Shown: one piece after another, positions 1 through 8,077 of the stretch | Position numbering within the stretch: position 1 is the stretch's first letter | How the letters are laid out: each line of letters starts with the position of its first letter | NCBI GenBank assembly: GCA_001780165.1 | Contig: MFFQ01000073.1 | Location: 1 to 33,095 of the forward strand | Reading direction: 5' to 3' | Length of the DNA stretch: 33,095 bases | From: Candidatus Eisenbacteria bacterium RBG_16_71_46 | Lineage (GTDB): Bacteria; Eisenbacteria; RBG-16-71-46 | The notes under the pieces: model-generated | The model's database searches: none | What the model was told of the DNA's origin: nothing | What the model saw: the letters and a program-made list of their open reading frames with translations, nothing else | Translations under genes and position numbers: made by a program

Positions 1-373
1 GGAGCGGCAGGCGGCGAAGGAGATCCTGGTCAAGGCCGCCCCCGATCTGTCCAAGCTCGACGAGGGGGTCGAGAAGCTCTGCACCCGGTTGCTCATGCTG
101 ATGCCGGACTGCGTGTCGAAGACGATCACCAGCCTGCGCAAGCACAAGCAGTGGCACTGGGACAACACCAGCGTCACCAATCGCGAGTGGCTCGCGCTGA
201 ACATGATGACCGAGGGCCGCGCGGGCTTCCGCGCGTTCAACGAGGGCCCCAAGGACCGGCGCGAGGTGGACTTCATCAAGCTGCGGCAGATGCTGGCCCA
301 GGGGCATCCCTGGGACGAGGAGCTGCTGCGCGCGATCTCGCCGCAGTACCAGACGGCGCAGGCGGGGCGTTGA
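1..373 (+). CDS. oah: 6-oxocyclohex-1-ene-1-carbonyl-CoA hydrolase, C-terminal part
   Basis: The reading frame is open from base 2 and gives 123 residues to the TGA at 371-373; the N-terminal two thirds lie outside the window. The remnant contains the stretches TNREWLALNMMTEGRAGF and RAFNEGPKDRREVDF, which I recognise as the conserved C-terminus of the ring-opening hydrolase Oah/BzdY/BamA, a crotonase-superfamily enzyme. This cytoplasmic enzyme hydrolyses 6-oxocyclohex-1-ene-1-carbonyl-CoA to 3-hydroxypimeloyl-CoA in anaerobic benzoyl-CoA degradation. Its stop codon overlaps the TTG start of the SDR gene (TTGA), and the cluster downstream encodes the dearomatising reductase, which supports the call. 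The family usually has about 375 residues. Identity rests on recalled motif similarity, not on an alignment. Confidence 0.85.
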   Translation, partial: ERQAAKEILVKAAPDLSKLDEGVEKLCTRLLMLMPDCVSKTITSLRKHKQWHWDNTSVTNREWLALNMMTEGRAGFRAFNEGPKDRREVDFIKLRQMLAQGHPWDEELLRAISPQYQTAQAGR

Positions 374-1113
374 ACCTCGGGCTCGAGGGCCGGGTGGCGA
401 TCGTCACCGGCGGAGCCGCGGGCATCGGCGCGGCGATCGCGGTGGCGCTCGCGCGCGAGGGCTGCGACGTGGCGATCGTGGACCGCGAGGTGGGCGCCGC
501 GGCGCCGGTCGCGGCGATCGTGGCTCTCGGCCGCAAGGCCCGCGCGATCCAGGCCGACGTGCGCGATCACGCCGGCGCCGAGCGCGCGGTCGAGACGGTG
601 GTCGCCGAGCTGGGACGGCTCGACATCCTGGTGTGCAACGCCGGCATCACCTCGGACGCGGTGGTGTGGAAGATGAGCGAGGAGCAGTGGGACACCGTGA
701 TCGACGTCAATCTCAAGGGCTACTTCAACTACAACCGCGCGGCCGCGCGGCGGTTCATGGAGCAGAAGGGCGGCAAGATCGTCAACATCGCTTCGATCAA
801 CGGCCTGCGCGGCAAGTTCGGCCAGGCGAACTACGCCGCGTCCAAGGGCGGCGTGGTCTCGATGAGCAAGACGCTGGCGCGCGAGCTGGGCAAGTTCAAC
901 GTCAACGTGAACGTCGTCGCTCCCGGGATGGTGCAAACCGAGATGGTGCGTTCCCTGCCTCCCGAGGTTCTGGAGAAGGCGGTGGACGAGACGGCCGTGG
1001 GCCGCCTCGCGACCCCCGAGGACTGCGCCGACGTCGTGGTGTTCCTGTGCTCCGACCGGGCCCGGCACATCACGGGCGAGGTGATCCAGGTGGACGGTGG
1101 CCAGTACATCTAG
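370..1113 (+). CDS. Short-chain dehydrogenase/reductase (BzdZ/FabG/BbsC-like)
   Basis: The gene encodes 247 aa, the classical SDR length. It has the NAD(P) glycine motif TGGAAGIG (residues 13-20), NAG (90-92), catalytic Ser142 (NIASING) and YAASK with Tyr155 and Lys159. The only sensible start is TTG at 370, overlapping the oah stop; an upstream ATG in this frame would add 73 residues of oah-shadow sequence. In Azoarcus the bzd cluster also places an SDR (bzdZ) after the hydrolase bzdY, so a 3-hydroxyacyl-CoA dehydrogenase role is likely (inference). It is followed 19 bases later by a thiolase, so the pair could oxidise and then cleave a 3-hydroxyacyl-CoA. A FabG role in fatty-acid synthesis is possible but less likely in this operon. 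Confidence 0.8.
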   Translation: MNLGLEGRVAIVTGGAAGIGAAIAVALAREGCDVAIVDREVGAAAPVAAIVALGRKARAIQADVRDHAGAERAVETVVAELGRLDILVCNAGITSDAVVWKMSEEQWDTVIDVNLKGYFNYNRAAARRFMEQKGGKIVNIASINGLRGKFGQANYAASKGGVVSMSKTLARELGKFNVNVNVVAPGMVQTEMVRSLPPEVLEKAVDETAVGRLATPEDCADVVVFLCSDRARHITGEVIQVDGGQYI

Positions 1114-1132
1114 GCGGGCGAAGGGGGAGCGG

Positions 1133-2287
1133 ATGTCGCGGGTCGGCATCGTCGGCATCGGTCATACGGCGTTCGGGCGGCGCAGCGATGCGACCGTCCA
1201 GGAGCTGGCGTTCGATGCGTTCGCCGAGGCGCTTCACGATGCGGGTCTCGAGCGCGACGCGGTGGACGCCTCGGTGATCGCCGCGGTCCCCGAGTATCAC
1301 AAGCAGCGCTCGCTCGCCGGCGTGGTGCAGGAGTATCTCGGGCTGTGTCCCAAGCCGACGTGGCTGGTCGAGGTCGCCTGCGCCTCGGGCAGCGCCGCGA
1401 TTCGCACCGCGTGGCTCGCCATCCGCGCGGGCGTGCACGACGTCGTCGCCGTCATCGGCTGCCAGAAGATGACCGAGCTCGAGACCGCCGAGGTCCTGGC
1501 GCTCATGGGGCGGGTCGGCGAGGTGCAGTGGGAATCCTGCTTCGGCACGACGTTTCCCGCCTACTACGCGATGTTCGCGCGGCGGCACATGCACGAGTTC
1601 GGGACCCGCCCGGAGCACCTGAACGGGGTGGCGGTCAAGAACCACCACTACGGCGCCCTCAACCCCCTGGCGATGTTCCGCAAGGAAATCACCGCCGAGA
1701 AGGCCGCGGCGTCGGACCCGGTGGCGAGCCCGTTCCACGTCTACGACTGCTGCGCCAACGCGGACGGCGCCGCGTGCGTGATCCTGGCGAGCGAGTCGCG
1801 CGCCCGTGAGATGTCCACGAGGCCGGTGTGGCTCGCCGGGATGGGTTGCGGATCGGACAGCATGTCGGTGCTCAGGCGCCCGCATCTGACGGGTCTGCCC
1901 AGCGCGGAGCGCGCGGCGGCCGAGGCCTACGCGATGGCGGGCGTGGGCCCCCGGGACATCAAGGTGGCCGACGTGCACGACTGCTTCACGATCGCCGAGA
2001 TCATGGCCTACGAGGACCTGGGGTTCTGCGCCAAGGGCGAGGGCGGCCGCTTCATCGCCGAGCGCGAGAGCTACATCGGCGGGCGGCTGCCGGTGAACGT
2101 GGACGGCGGCCTCAAGGCCAAGGGGCACCCGATCGGGGCGACCGGCGTCTCGATGACCTACGAGATCGCCAAGCAGCTGCGCGGCGACGCCGGAGAGCGC
2201 CAGGTCCCGGGCGCCGACGTCGGGCTGACCCACAACGTGGGCGGGATCGGGCAGTACTGCTTCGTCCAGGTGCTGGCGAGGGACTGA
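1133..2287 (+). CDS. SCP-x-type thiolase (BbsB-like)
   Basis: This is a 384-aa thiolase of the non-decarboxylating SCP-x/lipid-transfer type. The acyl-accepting cysteine is Cys83 in VACASGSAA; the HDCF motif covers residues 282-285 (His282, Cys284); GHPIGATG carries His332; the C-terminus has HNVGGIG. A strong ribosome site, AGGGGGAG (1122-1129), precedes the ATG. The next gene, 3 bases on, is a DUF35 zinc/OB-fold protein. Thiolases of this type often need such a partner, as in BbsA/BbsB, which cleaves benzoylsuccinyl-CoA in anaerobic toluene degradation. In this operon it could release benzoyl-CoA from a longer aromatic acyl-CoA, or cleave 3-oxopimeloyl-CoA after ring opening. The substrate cannot be told from sequence. 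Confidence 0.85.
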   Translation: MSRVGIVGIGHTAFGRRSDATVQELAFDAFAEALHDAGLERDAVDASVIAAVPEYHKQRSLAGVVQEYLGLCPKPTWLVEVACASGSAAIRTAWLAIRAGVHDVVAVIGCQKMTELETAEVLALMGRVGEVQWESCFGTTFPAYYAMFARRHMHEFGTRPEHLNGVAVKNHHYGALNPLAMFRKEITAEKAAASDPVASPFHVYDCCANADGAACVILASESRAREMSTRPVWLAGMGCGSDSMSVLRRPHLTGLPSAERAAAEAYAMAGVGPRDIKVADVHDCFTIAEIMAYEDLGFCAKGEGGRFIAERESYIGGRLPVNVDGGLKAKGHPIGATGVSMTYEIAKQLRGDAGERQVPGADVGLTHNVGGIGQYCFVQVLARD

Positions 2288-2290
2288 GCG

Positions 2291-2800
2291 ATGTTCAAGT
2301 GGTTCGGCATGGTCAACTTCACGCCCTACACCCGGGTCGCGGAGTTCGCGGCCCACCTCAAGGACGGCCGCATCATGGCCTCGCGCTGTAGCGCCTGCGG
2401 AGCGCGGTCGTTTCCGCCGCGCGCCGACTGCGCGGCGTGCATGGCGCGCGAGTTCGAATGGATGGAGATCAGCGGTCGCGGCACGCTCCACACGTTCACC
2501 ACGATCGCCGCCGCGCCCACCGGCTTCGAGCGCTACGCGCCCTACACCGTCGGCGTCGTGGATCTCGAGGAGGGCGGTCGCGCGCTCGCCTGGCTCGGCG
2601 GCACGATCCCGTCGGGGGAGATCGCGATCGGCATGACGCTGCAGTTGGTGCCCCGCATCGAGGAGGACGTCGAGGAGATCCGGGTCTTCTACAGCCTCGA
2701 GCGCCCCGGCACGACGTGGTCGAAGGCGGGCGCCGCCACAGTCGGCGAGCGCCAGGCGCCGCCCGCCGCCGCCGGGGCGCGGAGAAGGGAGCAGGTATGA
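2291..2800 (+). CDS. DUF35 zinc-ribbon/OB-fold thiolase partner (BbsA-like)
   Basis: The product has 169 aa. An N-terminal helix precedes a rubredoxin-like zinc ribbon with four cysteines (Cys33, Cys36, Cys47, Cys50 in CSAC and CAAC), then an OB-fold region (about residues 58-125) containing GRGTLHTFTTI and YTVGVVDLEEG. This architecture is the DUF35_N plus DUF35 pair known as an acyl-CoA-binding partner of SCP-x-type thiolases and HMG-CoA synthases. Its position directly after the thiolase gene indicates a thiolase complex. The last 30 residues are Ala/Pro/Arg-rich and probably disordered. Its TGA overlaps the ATG of the hydratase gene (ATGA), so translation of the two is probably coupled. 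The annotation is firm for the family; the complex is inferred. Confidence 0.85.
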   Translation: MFKWFGMVNFTPYTRVAEFAAHLKDGRIMASRCSACGARSFPPRADCAACMAREFEWMEISGRGTLHTFTTIAAAPTGFERYAPYTVGVVDLEEGGRALAWLGGTIPSGEIAIGMTLQLVPRIEEDVEEIRVFYSLERPGTTWSKAGAATVGERQAPPAAAGARRREQV

Positions 2801-3555
2801 CCATCAAGACCAGGGTCGAGGACGGCATCGGCACGCTGACCCTCGCCCATCCGCCGCTCAACATCCTCACCCAGGCGATGCTGGCCGAGATGCGCGGGGC
2901 GCTCGAGCGCCTGGCGGCCGACCGCGGCGTGCGCGTGCTGGTGCTGGCCGCCGCAGGCAAGCACTTCTCGGCCGGCGCCGACGTCGGCGAGCACCTGCCG
3001 CCGAAGTTCCGCGACCTGATCCCGGCATTCATCGCGACGGTGCGGATGATCGCCGAGTACCCGGCCCCGGTGGTGGCGGCGGTGGGGGGCCGGTGCCTGG
3101 GCGGCGGGTTCGAGGTGGCGCAGGCGGCGGACATGATCGTGGCCGGAGAAGGGGCCTCGTTCGGGCAGCCGGAGATCATGATCGGAGTGCTGCCACCCGC
3201 GGCCTGCGCGCTGCTGCCCGGGCTGTGCGCGCCGGGGCTCGCCGCCGAGCTGGTGCTGACGGGCGATCCGATCGACACGCGGCGGGCGCTCGAGGCCGGC
3301 CTGGTCCACCGGGTCGTGCCCGACGATCGGATCGAGGCCGAAGCCATGGCGCTGGCGCAGCGCATGGCGCGCCACAGCGGGGCCGCGTTGCGGCTGACCA
3401 AGCGCGCGCTGCGCCACGGCACGGCCGGCGGTTCCGCGGACGCACTCGCCGCGGCCGAGGCCATCTACGTGGACGAGTTGATGCGGACCGAGGACGCGCT
3501 CGAAGGGCTCGAGGCCTTCCTCGAGAAACGCAAGCCCGTATGGAAGCACCAATGA
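2797..3555 (+). CDS. dch: Cyclohexa-1,5-diene-1-carbonyl-CoA hydratase
   Basis: This 252-aa crotonase-fold enzyme carries the oxyanion-hole segment HFSAGADVGEHLPPKF (residues 56-71) and CLGGGFE (100-106). The string SAGxDVGEHLP and the C-terminal pattern VDELMRTEDALEGLEAFLEKR are what I recall of Dch/BzdW/BamR rather than of ordinary enoyl-CoA hydratases. The reaction is addition of water to the cyclic dienoyl-CoA made by benzoyl-CoA reductase, giving 6-hydroxycyclohex-1-ene-1-carbonyl-CoA. The ATG at 2797 overlaps the previous stop and has a GGAGAAGGGAG ribosome site. It lies immediately before the reductase genes. A generic enoyl-CoA hydratase is the alternative; the neighbours make Dch much more likely. 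Confidence 0.82.
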   Translation: MTIKTRVEDGIGTLTLAHPPLNILTQAMLAEMRGALERLAADRGVRVLVLAAAGKHFSAGADVGEHLPPKFRDLIPAFIATVRMIAEYPAPVVAAVGGRCLGGGFEVAQAADMIVAGEGASFGQPEIMIGVLPPAACALLPGLCAPGLAAELVLTGDPIDTRRALEAGLVHRVVPDDRIEAEAMALAQRMARHSGAALRLTKRALRHGTAGGSADALAAAEAIYVDELMRTEDALEGLEAFLEKRKPVWKHQ

Positions 3556-4721
3556 CCCAGGCCAGGACGTTTCCCGAGTGGGAAGGCAAGCCGATCGACG
3601 AGATCCTCTATCGCTGCCGCGAGCTGGTAGAGGACCCGAGCTTCCCGACCGTGAGCCGCTGGCGCGAGGCCGGCGGCAAGGTGCTCGGGCACTTCCAGGT
3701 GTATTTCCCCGAGGAGATCGCGCACGCGGCGGGACTGCTGCCCTTCAAGCTGCGCGGCGCGCCGATCGAGCCGACCCAGGCGGATTCGCGCTTCGGGTCC
3801 TATCTGTGCTCGATCGTCAAGACCACGCTCGAGGTGGTCTTGAACGGAAGCACCCGGGTGGACATGTTCGTGACCCACCCGATCTGCGACGCCGCGCGGA
3901 ACATGGCGGGCGTGTGGGGCCGCAACTTCGAGTTCCCGTGCGAGATCCTCTACCTGCCGCAGAACGCCAACTCCACGCACGCGCCCGAGTACCTGCGCGG
4001 CGAGTACGAACGGCTGCAGCGGCGCATCGAGGGCGTCGCCGGTCGCGCCGTGACGCCCGCCGACCTGCGCCGCTCGCTGGACGTCTACAACCAGAACCGC
4101 GCGCTGATCCGGAAGCTCTACGACATCAAGCGCGAAGCGCCCTGGCAGATTCCCGCCGAGGACGCCTACGCGCTGATGGCCGTAGGAGCCCTGATCCCGC
4201 GCGAGGAGCACAACGAGCTGCTGCGCGCCGCGTTGCCGCTCATCGCCCAGAGCCCGGCCCGGGCGCAGGACCGCATCCGGATCGTGTTCGAGGGCGGGTT
4301 CTGCGAGCAGCCGCCGCTGGACCTGATCCGCACCATCGGCCACTCGTGCTACGTGGTGGACGACGACTTCATGATCGGCCTGCGCTGGATCCTCGAGGAC
4401 GTGCTGCTCGACGGCGACCCGCTCGCCCGCCTCGCCCAGGCCTACCTCGAGCGCTCGACGTACAGCCCGGTGCAACACGACCTGCGCAAGCCCAAGGAGA
4501 AGATGCTGCTCGAGCGCATCGAGCGCTCGAGGGCCCGCGCCGCGATCGTGACCGCGGCGAAGATGTGCGAGCCCGGACTCGAGGAGCAGGTGGCCTACAC
4601 CCACGCGCTCGACCGGGCGAACATTCCCTACTTCGTCAGCGAGTTCGAAGAGAACATGACCAGCTACGATCACCTGGGAATCCAGCTCGAGACGTTCGTC
4701 GAAAACCTGATGTTCGACTGA
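3552..4721 (+). CDS. bzdN: Benzoyl-CoA reductase subunit, BzdN/BcrC type
   Basis: The product has 389 aa and belongs to the 2-hydroxyacyl-CoA dehydratase D-component / benzoyl-CoA reductase family. Conserved pieces are FPEEIAHAAGLLPFKLRGA (52-70), DSRFGSYLCSIVK with Cys86, THPICDAARNMAGVW with Cys112, and GGFCEQPPLDL. The cysteines are candidate ligands of the catalytic 4Fe-4S cluster. In class I reductases this gamma-type subunit pairs with the larger BzdO/BcrB to form the substrate-reducing module in the cytoplasm. The ATG at 3552 overlaps the dch stop (ATGA); an in-frame ATG at 3540 would add four residues. A dehydratase of the HgdB/FldB type is the alternative, but dch, oah and two distinct ATPase genes in the same operon argue for dearomatisation. 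Confidence 0.85.
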   Translation: MTQARTFPEWEGKPIDEILYRCRELVEDPSFPTVSRWREAGGKVLGHFQVYFPEEIAHAAGLLPFKLRGAPIEPTQADSRFGSYLCSIVKTTLEVVLNGSTRVDMFVTHPICDAARNMAGVWGRNFEFPCEILYLPQNANSTHAPEYLRGEYERLQRRIEGVAGRAVTPADLRRSLDVYNQNRALIRKLYDIKREAPWQIPAEDAYALMAVGALIPREEHNELLRAALPLIAQSPARAQDRIRIVFEGGFCEQPPLDLIRTIGHSCYVVDDDFMIGLRWILEDVLLDGDPLARLAQAYLERSTYSPVQHDLRKPKEKMLLERIERSRARAAIVTAAKMCEPGLEEQVAYTHALDRANIPYFVSEFEENMTSYDHLGIQLETFVENLMFD

Positions 4722-4735
4722 TCGGAAGGCCACCC

Positions 4736-6040
4736 ATGTCCGCTGAGACGCGTGCCGACGCCGCGGTCGTCGGGAGGGGCAACAAGGAGGGCGCGCGGCT
4801 GTTCCGCGAGTGGTTCGACGAGTTGACGCGCGCGGCCGAGGCCGGCCGGGGCGGCGCGTACGTGTTCGTGATGGGCAGCCTCGGCGAGCTGCTCCGCACC
4901 TTCGACTTCCCGCTGGTGTTCCCCGAGATCAACTCGCTGCAGACGGCGGTGCGCCGCGTCGCGCACGAGTACCTGAACGAGGCGGAGGACTTCGGCTACT
5001 CGCCCGACATCTGCGGTTACGTCAAGGCCGACGTCGCCACCCAGATGCGGTCCGGGGCGCTGCCGATGGGACGGATCCCCAAGCCCGCGCTCGCGGTCTT
5101 CACCAACGCCTGCAACACCTACATCAAGTGGGGCGAGATCTGGGAGCGGATGTACGACATCCCCACGTTCACGCTCGACGTGCCGGGCAGCCGCGCCGCC
5201 GGCGCGCACGCCGCGCCCGGCGATGCCGACTTCGAGAACGACCGCCGCTACGTGGCGGCGCAGATCCGGGAGCTGATCCCGCATCTCGAGCGCATCAGCG
5301 GCGTGCGTTTCGACATCGACCGCCTGCGCGAGCACATCGCGCACGCCAATTCCATGAACCGCGACTGGAAGCGGGTGCTCGACCTCAACCGCAGCCGCCC
5401 CGCACCCTTCAACGCGCTCTCGGACGGGACCATCTTCCTCGGCGTCGCCAACGCGCAGCGGGGGAGTGCTGCGGGTGCCAAGTACTTCGCCGAGCTGGTC
5501 GAGGAGATGGCGTACAAGAGCGACCAGGGCATCGGCACGCTCACCGACGAGCGCTACCGGCTGCTGTTCGTCGGGGTGCCCTGCTACCCGATCTTCCGCC
5601 GCTTCACCGAGATGTTCACCGAGTTGGGCGGGACGTTCGTCAACTCGACCTACCTGTGGTTCGCCTCGGGCGGATCGAACACCGGCTTCCAGTGCCGCCT
5701 GGACGATCCGCTGGAGGGCCTGGCCGAAGGGCTGCTGGTCAGCGTGCGCGACGCGATGGACAGCATGTTCTTCCAGACCCAGCCGTTGCTCGACATGTAC
5801 CGGGACTACGCCGCCGACGGCGTCATCTATCACCCGATCAAGAGCTGCCGCACGGTGTCCACGGGGCTCGCCGACAGCCGGCGCGCGCTGATGAAGGCGG
5901 GGGACATCCCGAGCCTGTTCATCGAATCGGACATGATGGACCGCCGCGTGGTGTCGGAAGCGCAGCTCAAGAACCGGATCGACGCCTTCTTCGAGGGGCT
6001 CGCGACACGCCGGAGCCATTCCATCATCGCCGAAAGCTGA
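4736..6040 (+). CDS. bzdO: Benzoyl-CoA reductase subunit, BzdO/BcrB type
   Basis: The gene encodes 434 aa of the same HgdB/BcrB superfamily, near the length expected for the beta-type subunit. Visible motifs include FPEINSLQTA (62-71), DICGYVK (Cys93), TNACNTYIKWGEIW (Cys126), VPCYPIFRRF and IKSCRTVSTGL. The cysteines Cys93, Cys126 and the later ones are candidate cluster ligands. With the preceding subunit it would form the benzoyl-CoA-reducing half of the enzyme, which accepts electrons from the two ATPase subunits. It starts 14 bases after bzdN with ribosome site GGAAGG (4724-4729). Gene order and sizes (389, 434, 271 and 278 aa) match N-O-P-Q of the Azoarcus bzd cluster. Confidence 0.85.
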   Translation: MSAETRADAAVVGRGNKEGARLFREWFDELTRAAEAGRGGAYVFVMGSLGELLRTFDFPLVFPEINSLQTAVRRVAHEYLNEAEDFGYSPDICGYVKADVATQMRSGALPMGRIPKPALAVFTNACNTYIKWGEIWERMYDIPTFTLDVPGSRAAGAHAAPGDADFENDRRYVAAQIRELIPHLERISGVRFDIDRLREHIAHANSMNRDWKRVLDLNRSRPAPFNALSDGTIFLGVANAQRGSAAGAKYFAELVEEMAYKSDQGIGTLTDERYRLLFVGVPCYPIFRRFTEMFTELGGTFVNSTYLWFASGGSNTGFQCRLDDPLEGLAEGLLVSVRDAMDSMFFQTQPLLDMYRDYAADGVIYHPIKSCRTVSTGLADSRRALMKAGDIPSLFIESDMMDRRVVSEAQLKNRIDAFFEGLATRRSHSIIAES

Positions 6041-6061
6041 TCCGACAAAGGACGGTCACTC

Positions 6062-6877
6062 ATGGCATACGCAGCGGGCGTGGACGTCGGGTCCACCCAG
6101 ACCAAGGCCGTGGTCGTCGACGAGGCGCGGCGCATCGTCAGCCGCGCCCTGACCGACACGGGCGCCAATGTCACGCGAGCCGCCGAGGGCGCGTTCCAGC
6201 AGGCGCTCGCCGCGGGCGACGTGCGCGAGGAAGAGGTGGAGTACGTCGTCGGCACCGGCTACGGCCGCTACAAGGTCACGTTCGGCAACACCCAGGTGAC
6301 CGAGATCAGCTGCCACGGACGCGGCGCGGTGCAGATGTTCCCCGGGACCCGCACGGTGGTGGACATGGGCGGCCAGGATACCAAGGCGATCCGGGTCGCG
6401 CCGAACGGCGAGATCATCGACTTCTGCATGAACGACAAGTGCGCGGCCGGCACCGGGCGGTTCCTGGGGGCAGCCTCCTCGGCGCTCAACATCCCGCTGG
6501 ACCAGCTCGGCCCCACCGCGCTGCGCGGCGAGCGGCCGGTGAAGATCAGCACCACCTGCACCGTGTTCGCCGAATCCGAGGTGCTCTCGTGGCTCGGCAG
6601 GGGCAAGAAGATCGAGGACATCCTGCTGGGCGTCCACCAGTCGATCGCGATGCGCTCGGCGGGCCTGCTGCGGCGGGTCGGGGTCGAGGAGCAGGTGACC
6701 TTCACCGGCGGCGTGGCGCGCAACGTCGCGATGATCGAAACCCTGAACGCCAAGCTCGGACTGCAGGTCAACGTCAGCGAGGAGTCCCACTACATGGGCG
6801 CGGTGGGTGCCGCGCTGTTCGCGCTCGACCACATTCTCGCCGGCCGGGTTCCGGCCCATCCCAGGCAGGGTGCGTGA
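6062..6877 (+). CDS. bzdP: Benzoyl-CoA reductase ATPase subunit, BzdP position
   Basis: This 271-aa ASKHA-fold ATPase belongs to the BcrA/BcrD/HgdC activator family (COG1924 type). The phosphate-1 motif is [11 protein letters not shown] (residues 6-16) and phosphate-2 is [10 protein letters not shown] (100-109). Two cysteines, Cys127 in NDKCAAGTG and Cys166 in [10 protein letters not shown], sit at the spacing that binds the dimer-bridging 4Fe-4S cluster in HgdC. In class I reductases two such subunits hydrolyse ATP to push ferredoxin electrons to the ring-reducing module. The start has ribosome site AAAGGA (6047-6052), and its stop overlaps the next ATG. I named it P from gene order; which paralogue corresponds to BcrA and which to BcrD is not settled by inspection. 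Confidence 0.82.
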   Translation: MAYAAGVDVGSTQTKAVVVDEARRIVSRALTDTGANVTRAAEGAFQQALAAGDVREEEVEYVVGTGYGRYKVTFGNTQVTEISCHGRGAVQMFPGTRTVVDMGGQDTKAIRVAPNGEIIDFCMNDKCAAGTGRFLGAASSALNIPLDQLGPTALRGERPVKISTTCTVFAESEVLSWLGRGKKIEDILLGVHQSIAMRSAGLLRRVGVEEQVTFTGGVARNVAMIETLNAKLGLQVNVSEESHYMGAVGAALFALDHILAGRVPAHPRQGA

Positions 6878-7713
6878 TGCGATACACCTCGGGGATCGAC
6901 ATCGGCTCGACCTACACCAAGGCCATCATCCTGAACCAGGACGACGAGATCGTCGGTCGGGCCATGCTGCCGACCGGCTTCCAGCTCCCGGAGGTGGCGG
7001 AGCAGGCGCACCTCCAGGCGATCGCGGCCGCCGGCCTCGAGCCCTCCGACGTGGACTACGTCGTGGCCACCGGCTTCGGCCGTCACCAGGCCCAGTTCGT
7101 GGACGTCCAAGTGACCGATCTCACCGCGGCCGCGCGGGGCGCCACCTCCTTCTTCCCCGGGACCCGCACCATCCTCGACGTGGGCGGGCAGACCATGAAG
7201 GCCAGCGGGCTGACCGACGGCGCCCGTGTGAAGTCCTTCCGCCTCAACGACAAGTGCGCGGCCGGGACCGGCGCGTTTCTCGAAAAGACCGCGCGCTACA
7301 TGGGCTTCTCGACCGAGGAGATCGGCCCGCTGGTGGCCACCTCGAAGGAGGCGATGTCGATCTCCGGCGTCTGCGCCGTGTTCGCCGAGTCCGAGGTGAT
7401 CAACCACCTCTCGCAGGGTGCGGCGCCCGCCGACATCATGCACGGGGCCATCGTCTCGCTGGTCGGGCGCTCGGTGCAGTTGATGAAGCGCGTGCGGATG
7501 GAGCCCGAATTCACTCTGATCGGAGGAATCCTGCGCTTCTCGACCATGGTCGAGGTCGTGCGCCGCGAGCTGAATGCCCAGGTCAACGTGCCGGAGGGCG
7601 CCCTGGTGCAGTTCATCCCCGCCTACGGCGCCGCGTTCCTCGGGCAGCGCCGGCTGCGAAAGCTCGAGGCCGAAGGCGTGGACATCAAGCGCCGCGCTCG
7701 GGCGCCGGCGTGA
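6877..7713 (+). CDS. bzdQ: Benzoyl-CoA reductase ATPase subunit, BzdQ position
   Basis: This is the second ASKHA activator-type ATPase (278 aa), clearly paralogous to the preceding one. It has SGIDIGSTYTKAII (5-18), LDVGGQTMKAS (100-110), [16 protein letters not shown] with Cys127, and SGVCAVFAESE with Cys166. All core motifs are intact, including GGILRFS near the C-terminus. Two different activator ATPases side by side are a hallmark of heterotetrameric class I benzoyl-CoA reductase; 2-hydroxyacyl-CoA dehydratases need only one homodimeric activator. Both are short here, unlike Thauera BcrA (over 400 residues as I recall), so the complex is closer to the bzd type. ATG 6877 overlaps the upstream TGA; a GTG one codon earlier is an alternative start. 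Confidence 0.82.
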   Translation: MRYTSGIDIGSTYTKAIILNQDDEIVGRAMLPTGFQLPEVAEQAHLQAIAAAGLEPSDVDYVVATGFGRHQAQFVDVQVTDLTAAARGATSFFPGTRTILDVGGQTMKASGLTDGARVKSFRLNDKCAAGTGAFLEKTARYMGFSTEEIGPLVATSKEAMSISGVCAVFAESEVINHLSQGAAPADIMHGAIVSLVGRSVQLMKRVRMEPEFTLIGGILRFSTMVEVVRRELNAQVNVPEGALVQFIPAYGAAFLGQRRLRKLEAEGVDIKRRARAPA

Positions 7714-7753
7714 CCCCCCGCGGCGCGCCGCAGCGCGGCCCGCGGGTGACCCC

Positions 7754-8077
7754 GTGACTGACGGCGAGCAGGAGAAATCCCCACGCGGGCGAGACGAGGA
7801 CGCCGGGCCGCTCGGCTTCATCGTCGCCGGCGAGGCCCAGCGCGTGCTCTCGGACGCCCAGATCGAGGCCGACCCCGCGCGCGTCGCCGAGGGCTGGGAG
7901 CGGCGCTTCGTCGCCGACGGCGCGCGCGCCGAGGAGATGATCGCCCTCTACCGGGAGCTGGGCTTCGAGGTGGTGGCCGACCCGATCCGGCCCGACCACA
8001 TCGGGGACCAGTGCGAGAGCTGCCAGCTCCTGATCCGGCTCCAGTTCAAGATGATCTACACCCGCAGGCCGCGGTGA
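7754..8077 (+). CDS. Small CxxC protein of unknown function
   Basis: The product is 107 aa from GTG 7754; no ATG is available in the plausible start region and no strong ribosome site is visible. The N-terminal 25 residues are charged and probably flexible. The core reads EMIALYRELGFEVVADPI (about 60-78), followed by DQCESCQLL and a basic end, KMIYTRRP. The CxxC pair could bind metal or iron-sulfur, or be redox-active, but only two cysteines are present. It lies 40 bases after the reductase and its stop overlaps the GTG of the flavoprotein gene (GTGA), so it belongs to the operon. I do not recognise a named family. Its presence raises the question of an accessory or maturation role; that is a guess from position only. 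Confidence 0.7.
   Translation: MTDGEQEKSPRGRDEDAGPLGFIVAGEAQRVLSDAQIEADPARVAEGWERRFVADGARAEEMIALYRELGFEVVADPIRPDHIGDQCESCQLLIRLQFKMIYTRRPR

Noticed and set aside
3552-7713. 2-hydroxyacyl-CoA dehydratase (HgdABC or FldBCI) instead of benzoyl-CoA reductase
   Set aside because: Two different activator ATPases, plus dch and oah in the same operon, fit benzoyl-CoA reductase; dehydratases use one homodimeric activator and lack these neighbours.
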